A stretch of 64,000 bases of DNA, taken from the NCBI RefSeq assembly GCF_900105415.1, contig NZ_FNSM01000001.1, positions 7,696,001-7,760,000 of the forward strand, in the 5' to 3' direction. The notes under the pieces are model-generated. The model had not been told where the DNA came from and searched no databases. It worked only from the letters and a program-made list of their open reading frames with translations. The position numbers and the translations under genes were made by a program. This document shows, one piece after another, positions 32,124-41,026 of the stretch (positions are counted from its first letter, which is position 1; each line of letters starts with the position of its first letter). This DNA comes from Streptomyces sp. TLI_105. Lineage in GTDB: Bacteria; Actinomycetota; Actinomycetes; Streptomycetales; Streptomycetaceae.

Positions 32124-33430
32124 CCGCCCTCGGCGCCCCCGGCTTCCCCGAGCGGGAGATCCGCGCCCGCGCCCGCAACGGCACCGCCGAGGTCTTCCCC
32201 GACCCCACCACGTACGGCACACGACTGTACGGGCCGGGTCCGGCGACCGTGGCCGCCGACGGCCTCGACCGGGCGCGCATCGTCCCGCCCGTCTTCATGC
32301 CCCAGCGCCTCGAGAAGCTCATCGACCTCGCCCGCGAACCGGAGTTCACCGACGTCGACCTCGGCTCCCGCGTCGGCGGCTTCACCACCCGACTGCCCCT
32401 CTACCTCTCCGCCTTCGGCTCCACCCGCGCCGGCAGCGGCGACCTCGCCGTCCACGCGAGCCGGCAGGCCGCCCGTCTCGGCATCCCCATGGTCATCGGC
32501 GAGAACATGATCCCCGTGCACGGCTACCGCCGTGCCGGCGACGCCACCCGCTCGGCCCTCCTCGCCCGTGTCGAGGCCTACCTGGACGCCGCACCCGAGG
32601 GCGTCGGCGGCGTCGTCGTCCAGCAGTCCACCGAGGACGCCGACTCCGAGGTCTGGAACCTCCTCTACAGCGACCCCGCCTTCCGGCCCCTCCTGGAGAC
32701 CGGCCGGCTCGCCTTCGAGCTGAAGACCGGTCAGGGCGCCAAACCCGGCCTCGGCGGCATGACCGTCGTCGACCGTGCCGAGGCGGAGCTGCTCGCCCGC
32801 CGCTTCACCGTCAGCGACGTCCTCGACCCCGACGGCGAGCGACGGCTGCGCTGCGCCACCCCCGGCACCTTCACCGACGAGATCCTCCGCCAGCAGCTGC
32901 GCTTCATGCGGAACAACTTCCCCAAGGCCCGCCCCTGGGTGAAGTTCCACCCGGGCCGCGACATCGCCCACGCCGCCCGCACCGCCTGGTCCGCCGGAGC
33001 GGACGCCGTCACCGTCGACGGAGCCGAAGGCGGCACCGGCTGGGCCCCCGGCGTCTTCCTCGACCACGTCGGCCTGCCCCTCGCCGAATGTCTGCGCCGC
33101 ATCGGCCGCCCCGACGGCTGCCTGCTCGCCACCGGCGGCATGTGGGAAGGCGGCCGCGCCGTGCGCGCCCTCGCCCTCGGGGCCACCGCCGTCGGCCTCG
33201 GCCGCGCGGCCCTCGTGGCCGTCGACGAGGACCCCGAGCACGGCCTGGAGCGCCTCGCCGACAGCATCGCCCTCGAACTGCGGCTGCTCATCAGCGCCCT
33301 GGGCAAGTACGCCGTCGCCGCCCTGGGCCCCGAGGACCTGTGGTGGCCCGACAGCCACCCGTCCCACGCCGAGCACACCGTCGACGCACCGTCCCCGGCC
33401 GCCACCGACCCCACGGGAGTGACCCCGTGA
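32120..33430 (+). CDS. FMN-dependent glutamate-synthase-like protein
   Basis: A 436-aa protein beginning at a GTG that overlaps the previous stop. It matches the FMN barrel of GltB-type glutamate synthases: LKTGQGAKPGLGG, VKFHPGRDIAHAARTAWSAG, VDGAEGGTGWAPG, then GATAVGLGRAAL for the phosphate. The cysteine cluster for the 3Fe-4S centre of GltB and any glutaminase domain are absent. Stand-alone relatives include a subunit of N-methylglutamate synthase, so exchange or transfer of an amino group on a glutamate-type substrate is plausible. Its coupling to the AsnRS-like gene suggests a two-step conversion of the mutase product or local ammonia chemistry. Family firm, reaction unknown. Confidence 0.85.
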   Translation: MTALGAPGFPEREIRARARNGTAEVFPDPTTYGTRLYGPGPATVAADGLDRARIVPPVFMPQRLEKLIDLAREPEFTDVDLGSRVGGFTTRLPLYLSAFGSTRAGSGDLAVHASRQAARLGIPMVIGENMIPVHGYRRAGDATRSALLARVEAYLDAAPEGVGGVVVQQSTEDADSEVWNLLYSDPAFRPLLETGRLAFELKTGQGAKPGLGGMTVVDRAEAELLARRFTVSDVLDPDGERRLRCATPGTFTDEILRQQLRFMRNNFPKARPWVKFHPGRDIAHAARTAWSAGADAVTVDGAEGGTGWAPGVFLDHVGLPLAECLRRIGRPDGCLLATGGMWEGGRAVRALALGATAVGLGRAALVAVDEDPEHGLERLADSIALELRLLISALGKYAVAALGPEDLWWPDSHPSHAEHTVDAPSPAATDPTGVTP

Positions 33431-33780
33431 CCGCGCACCGGCGACGTGGCGGGGGCCGCGCCGTCCACGCCTGCTTCTCCGTCCGGGAGGCGCCGGGCGT
33501 CTCCGTGACGGTCGCCCACGACGGGACCGACCTCGTCGTCACGGCCCGGCGCACGGCCCAGCGCGCCCTCGCCGAGGCGGGTCGGAGCTACCTCGGCGGC
33601 CGCGTCGAACTCCGTACGCCCCGACCCCCCGCCCAGGTCGCCTCCCGGCCCAGTGCCTTCGGCCCGCGCCGGCGCCGCGCCGTGCGCCGGGCCACCGACC
33701 GCGCGGTGGCCCTGGCCGTCGCCGCCGGCCTCCGTGGCGACCCGACCGACGTCCGTGTCCCCGTCCGCCCACCCCTCTGA
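33427..33780 (+). CDS. Unrecognised 117-aa basic protein
   Basis: I do not recognise this protein. It starts at a GTG whose last bases form the previous stop (GTGA), so translation is tied to the glutamate-synthase-like gene. The N-terminal half has alternating hydrophobic strands (AVHACFSV, GVSVTVAHDGTDLVVTARR); the C-terminal half is Arg-rich (FGPRRRRAVRRATDRAVALAVAAG). There is no signal peptide or membrane segment. Strict coupling within the operon suggests a subunit or carrier partner of the neighbouring enzymes. Confidence 0.7.
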   Translation: MTAHRRRGGGRAVHACFSVREAPGVSVTVAHDGTDLVVTARRTAQRALAEAGRSYLGGRVELRTPRPPAQVASRPSAFGPRRRRAVRRATDRAVALAVAAGLRGDPTDVRVPVRPPL

Positions 33781-33838
33781 GGCGGCCCCCCGCCCACCGT
33801 CCTGGCCCCCCGTCCTTCGATCACAGAAAGCCGACCCC

Positions 33839-35131
33839 ATGGGAACGACCCCCACCACCAGCGCACCGGCAGGCCGAGAGCCCACCGTCGACTGGCGTCG
33901 CGTCAGCAGTCTCGTCATCGGCCAGGCCGCCGTCCAGGCGGGCAGCTTCGCCCTCCTGATCGCCATGAGCTGGACCGCGGTCCAGCTCGGCGGCCGCGAA
34001 GCCGTCACGTACGTCACCCTCGCCGCCACCCTGCCGCGCGCCCTGCTGCTCCTCTTCGGCGGAGCGCTCGCCGACGCGCTCGGACCCCGCGCCGTCCTCC
34101 TCCGCGCGACCAGCGTCCGCGTCCTGGTCCTCGCCGCCGGGACGGTGGTGACCGCGACCACCGAGAGCCTGTGGCCGCTGATCGCCGTCGCCCTCGTCGA
34201 CGGCGTCCTGCTCGGCCTCACGGGCCCCGCCTCCGGGGTCCTGCTGCCCCGCCTCGCCCCGCAGGACCAGCTCGGCCGGGCCAACTCCCTCTTCTCCATG
34301 GTGCTGAGGCTCGCCCCCATCGCCGGCTCGCCCCTCGGCGCCTGGCTGGTCGTCGTCGGAGGCCTGCCCGTGGCCATGACGGCCGCGGCCGCCGGCTGCG
34401 CCGTCTGGCTGGCCTGCGCCACCCACGTCACCCACGGCATGTCCCGGCCCGAGCGCGCCGCCCAGGGACCCTCCCTGCTGCGCCGCTCCGGCGACGGCTT
34501 CCGCCTCCTCGCCGCGCACCCGCGACTGCGCTGGATGTTCGTCGCCTGCTTCTGCATGGACCTGGCCTTCCTGTGGCCGGCCGAGGTCGCCCTGCCCCTG
34601 CGGGCCGCCGACGAGGGCTGGGGAGTCGGCGCCGTCGCCATGGTCCTGTCCGTCTTCGGCGCCGGCGCGCTGGCGTCCGCCGCCCTGGGCGCGGCGCTCG
34701 CCCACCGCATCCCGGCGCACACCAAGCTCGTGGTGACCGGAGTCGGCCTCGCGGCCGGGATGGCCGCCATGGCGCTCGTTCCCTCGCCCGTCGTCCTGGC
34801 CGGCACGGCCGGAGCCGTCGGCCTGCTCTCCGGCCTCAACGGCCCGGCCCTGGTCACCGCCTACCAACAGGCCGTCCCCGAGGGCCGGATGGGCGCCGCG
34901 ATGTCCACCTTCGCGCTCTCCGGCATCGGCGCGGCACCCCTGTCCCTGGCCGTGTTCAGCCCCGTCTCGCTCTACCTCGGGGTGACCGGGACCTGGCTGC
35001 TGTGCGCGGGCCTCGCCCTCCTCTCCCCGGTCGCCGCGGCCGTCGCCCTGCGCGGCGGGGCGGCCACCGCCGCGCCGCGCGCCGACGCCCGTGCCCGTAA
35101 CGCACCGGAGCCCACCGCCACTTCCGTGTGA
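33839..35131 (+). CDS. MFS transporter, likely peptide exporter
   Basis: A 430-aa protein with about 12 predicted hydrophobic segments, for example VIGQAAVQAGSFALLIAMSW, LPRALLLLFGGALADALG and GLAAGMAAMALVPSPVVLAG. The loop GGALADALGPRAVLLRA after helix 2 is the usual MFS motif A region. It resembles the enterobactin-exporter-like (MFS_3) subgroup often found in natural-product clusters. Placed between the tailoring genes and the PPTase and transcribed with them, it is the best candidate for product export and self-protection. No substrate can be read from sequence. Confidence 0.88.
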   Translation: MGTTPTTSAPAGREPTVDWRRVSSLVIGQAAVQAGSFALLIAMSWTAVQLGGREAVTYVTLAATLPRALLLLFGGALADALGPRAVLLRATSVRVLVLAAGTVVTATTESLWPLIAVALVDGVLLGLTGPASGVLLPRLAPQDQLGRANSLFSMVLRLAPIAGSPLGAWLVVVGGLPVAMTAAAAGCAVWLACATHVTHGMSRPERAAQGPSLLRRSGDGFRLLAAHPRLRWMFVACFCMDLAFLWPAEVALPLRAADEGWGVGAVAMVLSVFGAGALASAALGAALAHRIPAHTKLVVTGVGLAAGMAAMALVPSPVVLAGTAGAVGLLSGLNGPALVTAYQQAVPEGRMGAAMSTFALSGIGAAPLSLAVFSPVSLYLGVTGTWLLCAGLALLSPVAAAVALRGGAATAAPRADARARNAPEPTATSV

Positions 35132-35138
35132 GGCAGAC

Positions 35139-35882
35139 ATGATCCCGCTGGTTTCCCCGCCACCGCCGGCAGCTCCGCCGGCCGGCCCGCTGATCCCGAC
35201 CACGCTCCCGCCCCTGACCACGGCCCTGCCACGGCTGCCCGGGCTCCGCCCGGTCCGGCCGCAGCTGTGGCTGGTGGCCACCGAGGCCCACCAGGACACC
35301 GTCACCCGGTACGCCCCCCTCGTCCTGGGCGCCGACGAACTGGCCCGCGCCGAGGAGTTCCGCCGCTCCGGCGACCGCGCCACCTACCTGTGCGCGCACG
35401 TCGGGCTGCGCCGTCTGCTCGGCGCCCACCTGGGCGTCGCACCCCGCACCGTGTCGGTGGCCCGGGCGCCGTGCCCCTGCTGCGGCGAGCCGCACGGACG
35501 CCCCGTACTGACCGGCGGGCGCGCGCACTTCTCGCTCTCCCACTGTGAGGGGCTGAGCCTGATCGCCGTCGCGTCCACGCCCGTCGGCGTGGACATCGAG
35601 CGGGTGCCGGCGGCGCACACCGTGGCGGAGGCCTCGGAGGTCCTCCACCCCGCCGAGGCCGCGGAACTCGCCGTCCTCGCGCCCGCCCACCGGCCCGCCG
35701 CGTTCGCCCGCGTCTGGACCAGGAAGGAGGCCTACCTGAAGGGGCTCGGGATCGGCCTGGGCGCCGATCCGTCCGCCGAGTACGTGGGCGCGGGACCGGT
35801 CCCGTCCGCACCGCCCGGCTGGCTCCTCGCCGACGTCACCGTCCCGGACGGCCACCACGCCGCCGTGGCCCTGCGCCGGTGA
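35139..35882 (+). CDS. Sfp-type 4'-phosphopantetheinyl transferase
   Basis: A 247-aa protein. FSLSHCEG, then GVDIERV (Asp152 and Glu154 as Mg ligands) and FARVWTRKEAYLKGLG (catalytic Glu/Lys) define the Sfp family. It moves the phosphopantetheine arm of CoA onto the carrier-domain Ser. The nine carrier domains in this cluster are its natural clients. The N-terminal 35 residues are Pro-rich and unconserved. It is the last gene of the rightward operon and marks the likely cluster end; the next gene is convergent. Confidence 0.93.
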   Translation: MIPLVSPPPPAAPPAGPLIPTTLPPLTTALPRLPGLRPVRPQLWLVATEAHQDTVTRYAPLVLGADELARAEEFRRSGDRATYLCAHVGLRRLLGAHLGVAPRTVSVARAPCPCCGEPHGRPVLTGGRAHFSLSHCEGLSLIAVASTPVGVDIERVPAAHTVAEASEVLHPAEAAELAVLAPAHRPAAFARVWTRKEAYLKGLGIGLGADPSAEYVGAGPVPSAPPGWLLADVTVPDGHHAAVALRR

Positions 35883-35889
35883 CCCACGG

Positions 35890-35908
35890 GCGGTCCCGGC
35901 CGGACCGC
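35890..35908. terminator. Hairpin between convergent genes
   Basis: GCGGTCC and GGACCGC form a perfect 7-bp stem around CGGCC between the convergent PPTase and oxidoreductase genes. This short GC stem may serve both transcripts. Confidence 0.45.
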
Positions 35909-35912
35909 GCCC

Positions 35913-36872
35913 TCAGGGCGCGCCGTCGAGCAGGGGAAGCACCTTCCTGCGGTAGAAGTCGAAGAAGCCGCGCTGTTCCGGGCCGATCTGGCCGATGTGC
36001 AGCCGGTCGACGCCGGCGTCCACGAAGCGGCGGAGGTGCCGGACGTGCTCCTCGGGGTCGGGGCCGCACGCCACCGCCGCCGCGACCGCCTCCTCGGTCA
36101 CCAGCGTGGAGGCCTGCTCGAAGTGGGCGGGGGTCGGCAGGATCTGGTTCAGTTCGCCGGGCAGGTGCTCGGTCGGCCAGATCCGGTGGGCCGTCCGCAC
36201 CGCCTCGGCGCGGGACTCCGCCCAGCACACCTTCGTCGCCGCGTACACCGGCCGGCCCGGATCACGGACCCGGAACCGCGCGATGAGGTCCGCGTCCGGG
36301 GCGGTGGTGACGAGACCGTCGGCGATCTGCGAGGCGAGATCGACGGCCCGGGGGCCGAAGGCGGACACGTCGAGGGGCGGCGGGGTGTCGGGCAGGCTGT
36401 AGATCCGGGCGTTCTCGACGGTGTAGTACCTGCCCCGGTGGGTGACCGTCTCGCCGGTGAACAGGAGCCGGATGACCTCCACCGCTTCCTCCAGCATCTC
36501 CAGCCGCACGCCGGCGGACGGCCAGGGGTCGCCGAGGACGTGCTCGTTGAGCGCCTCCCCGCTGCCGAGGCCGAGGCGGAAGCGTCCCTCCAGCAACAGC
36601 TGGGAGGTGGCCGCGGCCTGCGCGACCAGCGCGGGGTGGAGACGTACGGTCGGGCAGGTCACGGCCGTCTCGACGGGGAGCCGCACCGCCTGGGACAGGG
36701 CCCCGATCACGGACCACACGAAGGGGCTCTGGCCCTGCGCCTCGTTCCAGGGGTGGAAGTGGTCGGAGATCCACAGCGACCGGAAGCCGGCGTCCTGCGC
36801 CATCCGGGCCTGGGCGACGAGATCGGCGGGCCCGAACTCCTCGCAGGAGAGGAAGTACCCGAACTCGGTCAT
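35913..36872 (-). CDS. LLM-class F420-dependent oxidoreductase
   Basis: A 319-aa luciferase-like monooxygenase-fold protein. FGYFLSCEEFGPADLVAQA, GFRSLWISDHFHPW, FRLGLGSGEALNEH and ISAFGP-like residues (VSAFGPRAVDLASQIADG) place it with the F420-dependent G6PDH-like subgroup (actinobacterial 'G6PDH family F420-dependent oxidoreductase'). It should use reduced or oxidised F420 in hydride transfer to an unknown substrate. It is convergent to the PPTase, so I place it outside the NRPS operon. Confidence 0.88.
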   Translation of the reverse strand: MTEFGYFLSCEEFGPADLVAQARMAQDAGFRSLWISDHFHPWNEAQGQSPFVWSVIGALSQAVRLPVETAVTCPTVRLHPALVAQAAATSQLLLEGRFRLGLGSGEALNEHVLGDPWPSAGVRLEMLEEAVEVIRLLFTGETVTHRGRYYTVENARIYSLPDTPPPLDVSAFGPRAVDLASQIADGLVTTAPDADLIARFRVRDPGRPVYAATKVCWAESRAEAVRTAHRIWPTEHLPGELNQILPTPAHFEQASTLVTEEAVAAAVACGPDPEEHVRHLRRFVDAGVDRLHIGQIGPEQRGFFDFYRRKVLPLLDGAP

Positions 36873-36986
36873 GACGCCTCCGGTGGCTGCACGCGTTCAC
36901 CGGTCTCCGCTGAGACGGTTCCCTCGATGCGGTTGCCCGGGTACCGCAAGGGAAAACACCGGCCGCCCGCCCCGGCGCGACACCCC

Positions 36987-39431
36987 CTAGGTCCCCTCCC
37001 GGCGGCGGGGCACATGGATGTCGAGGACACAGACGTCGTCCCGGTTCCCCGTGCCCGTCCCGGCGAGCATCCGGGCGACCATGAGGCCACGGCCCCCGCG
37101 CACCAGCCGCAGCGCCTCGGCGGCGAGGCGGTCGAGACCCACCGTGATGTCCTCGCCCGGCTCCTCCACGAGACCGTCCGTGTAGAACAGCAGATGGTCC
37201 CCGGGCAGCAGGTCGACCACGGCCTCCTCGTACCGGGAGCCGTGCAGGGCGCCGAGCAGCGGACCCTCGGGCTGGGGCAGGAAGCGCGCCTCCCCGTCCC
37301 GGATCAGCAGGGGCGGCGGATGCCCCGCCCGGACCCAGGTCAGACGGTGGTCCCAGGGCTGGTAGCGGCCCATGACCATGGTCGCGGTGGCGCCGCGCTC
37401 GTCGTCCGCCGTGTGGAGGAGAAGGGCGTTGAGCCTGCTGAGGACGTCGGGCAGACCGGATCCCGTGACGCTCATGCCCTTGGCGGTGAACCGCAGCTGA
37501 GCCATGGTGCCGACGGCCGCCAGGCCGTGGCCGGCGACGTCTCCCACGACGAACAGCGCGCTCCGGTCGGGCAGTTCGATCGCCGAGTACCAGTCGCCCC
37601 CGACGTTCAGGCCCCGGTCGGCGGGCATGTAGGCGACGTCGACGCACAGCCCCGCGAGCGCCAGCGACTGCTCGGGGATCGGCAGCAGGGTCTCCTGGAG
37701 CCGGGCGCCGAGGGCCCGTTCGGCCTTGAGCATGCCGCGCTGGACGAGGTTCTCGCGCTCGCTGTCGCGCAGGGCGAGTTCGGCGTCCTTCTGCGCGCTG
37801 AGGTCCTGGAAGAAGCCGTGCACCTCGACGGGCGTGCCGTCCGCGTCCCGCTGCGCCTCCGCGACGATCCGCAGGTGCCGTATGCCGTGCGCGGTGCTGA
37901 TGCGGAAGGGCTCGTCGATGGCCCGGCCGTCGCCGAGGAGCCGCTGGACGGCCGCGCCGAGCCTCGGCAGGTCCTCGGCCACCAGATGCTCCGGCAGCTC
38001 CTCCAGACGCATGGGTCCCAGGGCGGGGTCGCGGTCGAAGATGACGTACACCTGATCCGACCAGGTGATCGTGTCCGTGATCAGGTTCCAGCCGGCCCAG
38101 CCCAGGTTTCCCAGGCGCTGCATGTCGGCCAGCAGGCGGGTCTCGCGCTCGCTGGTGTCATGGCGCACCCAGGAGACCACGAGGCGTCCGCCGAGCCGCG
38201 AGGCGCGGACCGAGTACACGGACTTCTGCTGGACGCCGGCGGTCACCTCCTCGTACGTGAAGGGATCGCCCTCGTAGACCGACCCCGTGACCAGCGTGTC
38301 CAGGTATCCCTCCCACAGGGCGGTGCCCGCCACCGTGGGGTACGTCTCCAGGATCCGCCGGCCCACCAGCTCCTTGCCGCGTCGCCCGGCCACGTCGACC
38401 GCCCCGGGCGTCGCCGCCTCGATCAGGTAGTCCTCGACGTCACCGGTCTCCGAGCGCAGCGGGGCGAGCAGCACCACGGGGCCCGGCAGGGCGTCCAGAA
38501 CCGCCTGGACGGCGGCGACGTCCTCACTGGACGCGTCGTCTCCGAGGGGGCCCCGGTCCTCCCTGAGGGGTCCGACGCAGAGTCTGACGGCCCGCCGCAG
38601 CAGCGTCCGGGCCCGGGCGTCGAAGGGCCCCGGGCGGGTGCGGAAGAAGCCGACGACCGTCGTCATCGGCAGACCGCCCGGGACGGGGAGCCAGGCCCGG
38701 GAGGGCCACCGTCCGGGCGGGTCCCCGATCAGGAGGTAGCGGTCGCCGTCCCGCCGCACGTCCTCCAGCCAGACCGCCTCCTGTGCGCCGACGGCCTCCA
38801 GCGCCGCGACGCCGCTGAGGGGCGGGATGCGGCTCCACTGCCCGGCGAGCTCGTCGCTCACGCCGGCGCTGCCGACCAGCTCCAGGTTTCCGGCCGCCGC
38901 CACGGTGTAGATCATCACGGCGTCCACGCCTTCGGGCTCGCCCAGGGTCGCCAGGAGGAGCTCCGCGACATCGCCCGGGGTCCGTGCGTGCGCCAGCCCC
39001 TGGGCCAGCTGGGCCAGGGCCCAGCCGTGACCGGCGGGCCGGGCTCCGCCGACGACGTAGCGAGGGGTGCTGAAAGGCGACGGGTCCTCCTCCCGCGGCA
39101 GGTCGGACGGGGGCGCCGCAGGCCGCCCGGCCGTCGACGCGCCTCCCTCCCCGACACGGCCCAGGGTGATCCAGCACTCTTCCAGGAGGGTTCTGCGGTG
39201 CTGCTCGGCGCGGTCGAGCAGCAGCCGGTAGGCGGCGTCCGCCGACACTCCCGCCTGAGCCATGACCACGCCCTTGGCCCGCTCGAGGACAGCCGTCATC
39301 GAGGCGCCGCCCTCCAGGTCCACGACCTCGGCGCGCAGCCGCGCCACGACCTTCGCCAACGCGCGCACCTCGGGTGCCGCCCCCTCGCCCGCGTCGGGAG
39401 CCGCGAAATCGCCCTCCATATGTTTGAGCAT
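36987..39431 (-). CDS. ANTAR-GAF-PAS-PP2C (SpoIIE-type) phosphatase regulator
   Basis: An 814-aa multidomain signalling protein. It has an N-terminal ANTAR-like helical domain (AKGVVMAQAGVSADAAYRLL, residues 20-90), a GAF-like region 130-300, a PAS-like region around 330-430, a PAS domain near 440-560 (WSDQVYVIFD), and a C-terminal PP2C/SpoIIE phosphatase 575-814 with VGGDWYSAI, GDVAGHGL, AGHPPPLL and FYTDGLVE. Such proteins usually dephosphorylate anti-sigma-factor antagonists in response to a ligand sensed by GAF/PAS. ANTAR domains bind RNA hairpins in other proteins, and the combination with PP2C is mainly actinobacterial. A second ATG four codons in is equally possible. Confidence 0.88.
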   Translation of the reverse strand: MLKHMEGDFAAPDAGEGAAPEVRALAKVVARLRAEVVDLEGGASMTAVLERAKGVVMAQAGVSADAAYRLLLDRAEQHRRTLLEECWITLGRVGEGGASTAGRPAAPPSDLPREEDPSPFSTPRYVVGGARPAGHGWALAQLAQGLAHARTPGDVAELLLATLGEPEGVDAVMIYTVAAAGNLELVGSAGVSDELAGQWSRIPPLSGVAALEAVGAQEAVWLEDVRRDGDRYLLIGDPPGRWPSRAWLPVPGGLPMTTVVGFFRTRPGPFDARARTLLRRAVRLCVGPLREDRGPLGDDASSEDVAAVQAVLDALPGPVVLLAPLRSETGDVEDYLIEAATPGAVDVAGRRGKELVGRRILETYPTVAGTALWEGYLDTLVTGSVYEGDPFTYEEVTAGVQQKSVYSVRASRLGGRLVVSWVRHDTSERETRLLADMQRLGNLGWAGWNLITDTITWSDQVYVIFDRDPALGPMRLEELPEHLVAEDLPRLGAAVQRLLGDGRAIDEPFRISTAHGIRHLRIVAEAQRDADGTPVEVHGFFQDLSAQKDAELALRDSERENLVQRGMLKAERALGARLQETLLPIPEQSLALAGLCVDVAYMPADRGLNVGGDWYSAIELPDRSALFVVGDVAGHGLAAVGTMAQLRFTAKGMSVTGSGLPDVLSRLNALLLHTADDERGATATMVMGRYQPWDHRLTWVRAGHPPPLLIRDGEARFLPQPEGPLLGALHGSRYEEAVVDLLPGDHLLFYTDGLVEEPGEDITVGLDRLAAEALRLVRGGRGLMVARMLAGTGTGNRDDVCVLDIHVPRRREGT

Positions 39432-39553
39432 GCCACGCCCCGCCCGGAACGCACCCGGTGTTCGACAGGTGCAGCCCGCCGTGATCCGTGCCGGGCCGGA
39501 CGCAGGAGGTCCTCGCGGGACCGGGCGCGCGCCGGTGGACGGCGGCCCTCCGC

Positions 39554-41026
39554 TCAGGCGGCGGCGCCTCGCGCCGCCACCCGGAACGTCTTCAGGGACG
39601 GGTCGGCGGCGTCGGGCACGAGCAGACCGTGCGCGACGCCACTGCGCAGGTAGTCCACCACCTCGGCGCTGATCAGCTCACCGGGCGCCACCGCCGGAAC
39701 CCCCGGCGGGTACGGGCTGATCGTCTCCGCCGAGACCCGGCCGACCGCGTCCTCCGCGGCCACGTGCTCCGCGGGCCCGAAGAAGGCGTCGCGCGGCAGG
39801 CACACCTGCTCCAGCTCCAACGCCCGGGACGCCGGCAGCTGTACGTCCGGCCGCGGGGCGATCCCGTCGGCGCCGTCCACCAGCGCGTGCAGCGCCTCCA
39901 CGAGCCGCCGTTCCGTCCGGTCGTCGTCCGCGTGCGTGATCGAGGCGGAGATCCGGCACGTGTCGGAACCGCCCACGTCGACACGGCGGTTGTCCCGCAG
40001 CCACTCCGCCGCCTGCATCCCGCTGATGCCGAGGCCCCGGACGTCGATGACGACCTTGAGGGGGTCGTGGTCGGCGGCGAGCCCCGCGTCGACGACCTCG
40101 GCGCCCATCGGTTCCAGCCCCGGCAGCCCCGCGGCGGCCTCGCGCACCCGCAGGGCCCGCCGCAGCGCCCCGTCGAGCAGCTCCTTGCCGTGCTCGGCCA
40201 TCTGCCGCCGCCAGCCGTCGAGCGTCGCGTACACCAGCGTGGAGGCGCTCGTCGTCCCGAGCAGGTCCTCCCGCTGCTTGAGCACCTCGGGCGACACCCG
40301 GTCGTGCTGGAGGTGGAAGACGGAACTCTGCTCGATCGCCCCGCCCATCTTGTGCACGCTGGTGATCACCAGGTCGGCGTCCCCGTCGATGCCCCAGACC
40401 GGCAGGTCGGGGTGGAACGGCAGGTGGGCGCCCCACGCCTCGTCGACGATCAGCGGTACGCCGGCGGCGTGGCACACCTCGGCCACGCCCCGCACGTCGG
40501 CGCACGTGCCCCAGTCGGTGGGGGTGATCAACAGCATCCCCTTGGCGTCCGGGTGTTCCTCGAGCTTGCGGCGCACGTCGTCGGGCTCGGGCGGGTGGGC
40601 CATGTGCCGGTCGGCGTCGAACTTCGGGTGCACCCAGACGGGCTCGACCCCGTTCACGATGACCGCCGCGATCACGGACTTGTGCGCGTTGCGGGACACG
40701 AGCAGCTTCTCGCCCGGCCCCGCGACGGCGAGCATCGCGGTCTTCACCGACAGCGAGCTTCCGCAGGTCGAGAAGAAGGCCTTCTCCGCGCCCACCGCGT
40801 CGGCCATCAGCTCCTGGGCCTGCTCCAGGACACCCTGGGACATCCTGCGGTCGTCCAGACCGTTCAGCATCAGCACGTCCGACCGGAAGACGTCGGATCC
40901 GACCACGGCGGTCACCCTGGGATCCGCCCCGCGGCCCTGCTTGTGCCCCGGAGGGCCGAAGACGACGTCTCCCCGGCGTCGGAAGTCCTGCAGTGCCTCG
41001 AGTACGGGGGCGTGCGAGTGGTCCAT
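39554..41026 (-). CDS. Orn/Lys/Arg decarboxylase family PLP enzyme
   Basis: A 490-aa fold-type I PLP enzyme of the arginine/lysine/ornithine decarboxylase family, with GGAGG placed just before the ATG. Evidence: FGPPGHKQGRGAD at the N-terminus, FFSTCGSSLSVK, SRNAHKS, VDEAWGAHLPFHP and the Schiff-base Lys in TSVHKMGGAIEQSS. The C-terminal domain carries ETISPYPPGVPAVAPGE, typical of this family. It should make a polyamine or cadaverine-type product; which amino acid it prefers cannot be read. It is monocistronic by spacing. Confidence 0.9.
   Translation of the reverse strand: MDHSHAPVLEALQDFRRRGDVVFGPPGHKQGRGADPRVTAVVGSDVFRSDVLMLNGLDDRRMSQGVLEQAQELMADAVGAEKAFFSTCGSSLSVKTAMLAVAGPGEKLLVSRNAHKSVIAAVIVNGVEPVWVHPKFDADRHMAHPPEPDDVRRKLEEHPDAKGMLLITPTDWGTCADVRGVAEVCHAAGVPLIVDEAWGAHLPFHPDLPVWGIDGDADLVITSVHKMGGAIEQSSVFHLQHDRVSPEVLKQREDLLGTTSASTLVYATLDGWRRQMAEHGKELLDGALRRALRVREAAAGLPGLEPMGAEVVDAGLAADHDPLKVVIDVRGLGISGMQAAEWLRDNRRVDVGGSDTCRISASITHADDDRTERRLVEALHALVDGADGIAPRPDVQLPASRALELEQVCLPRDAFFGPAEHVAAEDAVGRVSAETISPYPPGVPAVAPGELISAEVVDYLRSGVAHGLLVPDAADPSLKTFRVAARGAAA

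Noticed and set aside
32120..33430. Complete glutamate synthase (GltB)
   Set aside because: Only the FMN barrel is present; the glutaminase domain and the iron-sulfur cysteine motif are missing.
35913..36872. F420-type oxidoreductase as part of the NRPS cluster
   Set aside because: It is convergent with the PPTase and separated by a hairpin. No link to the pathway is visible, though it cannot be excluded.
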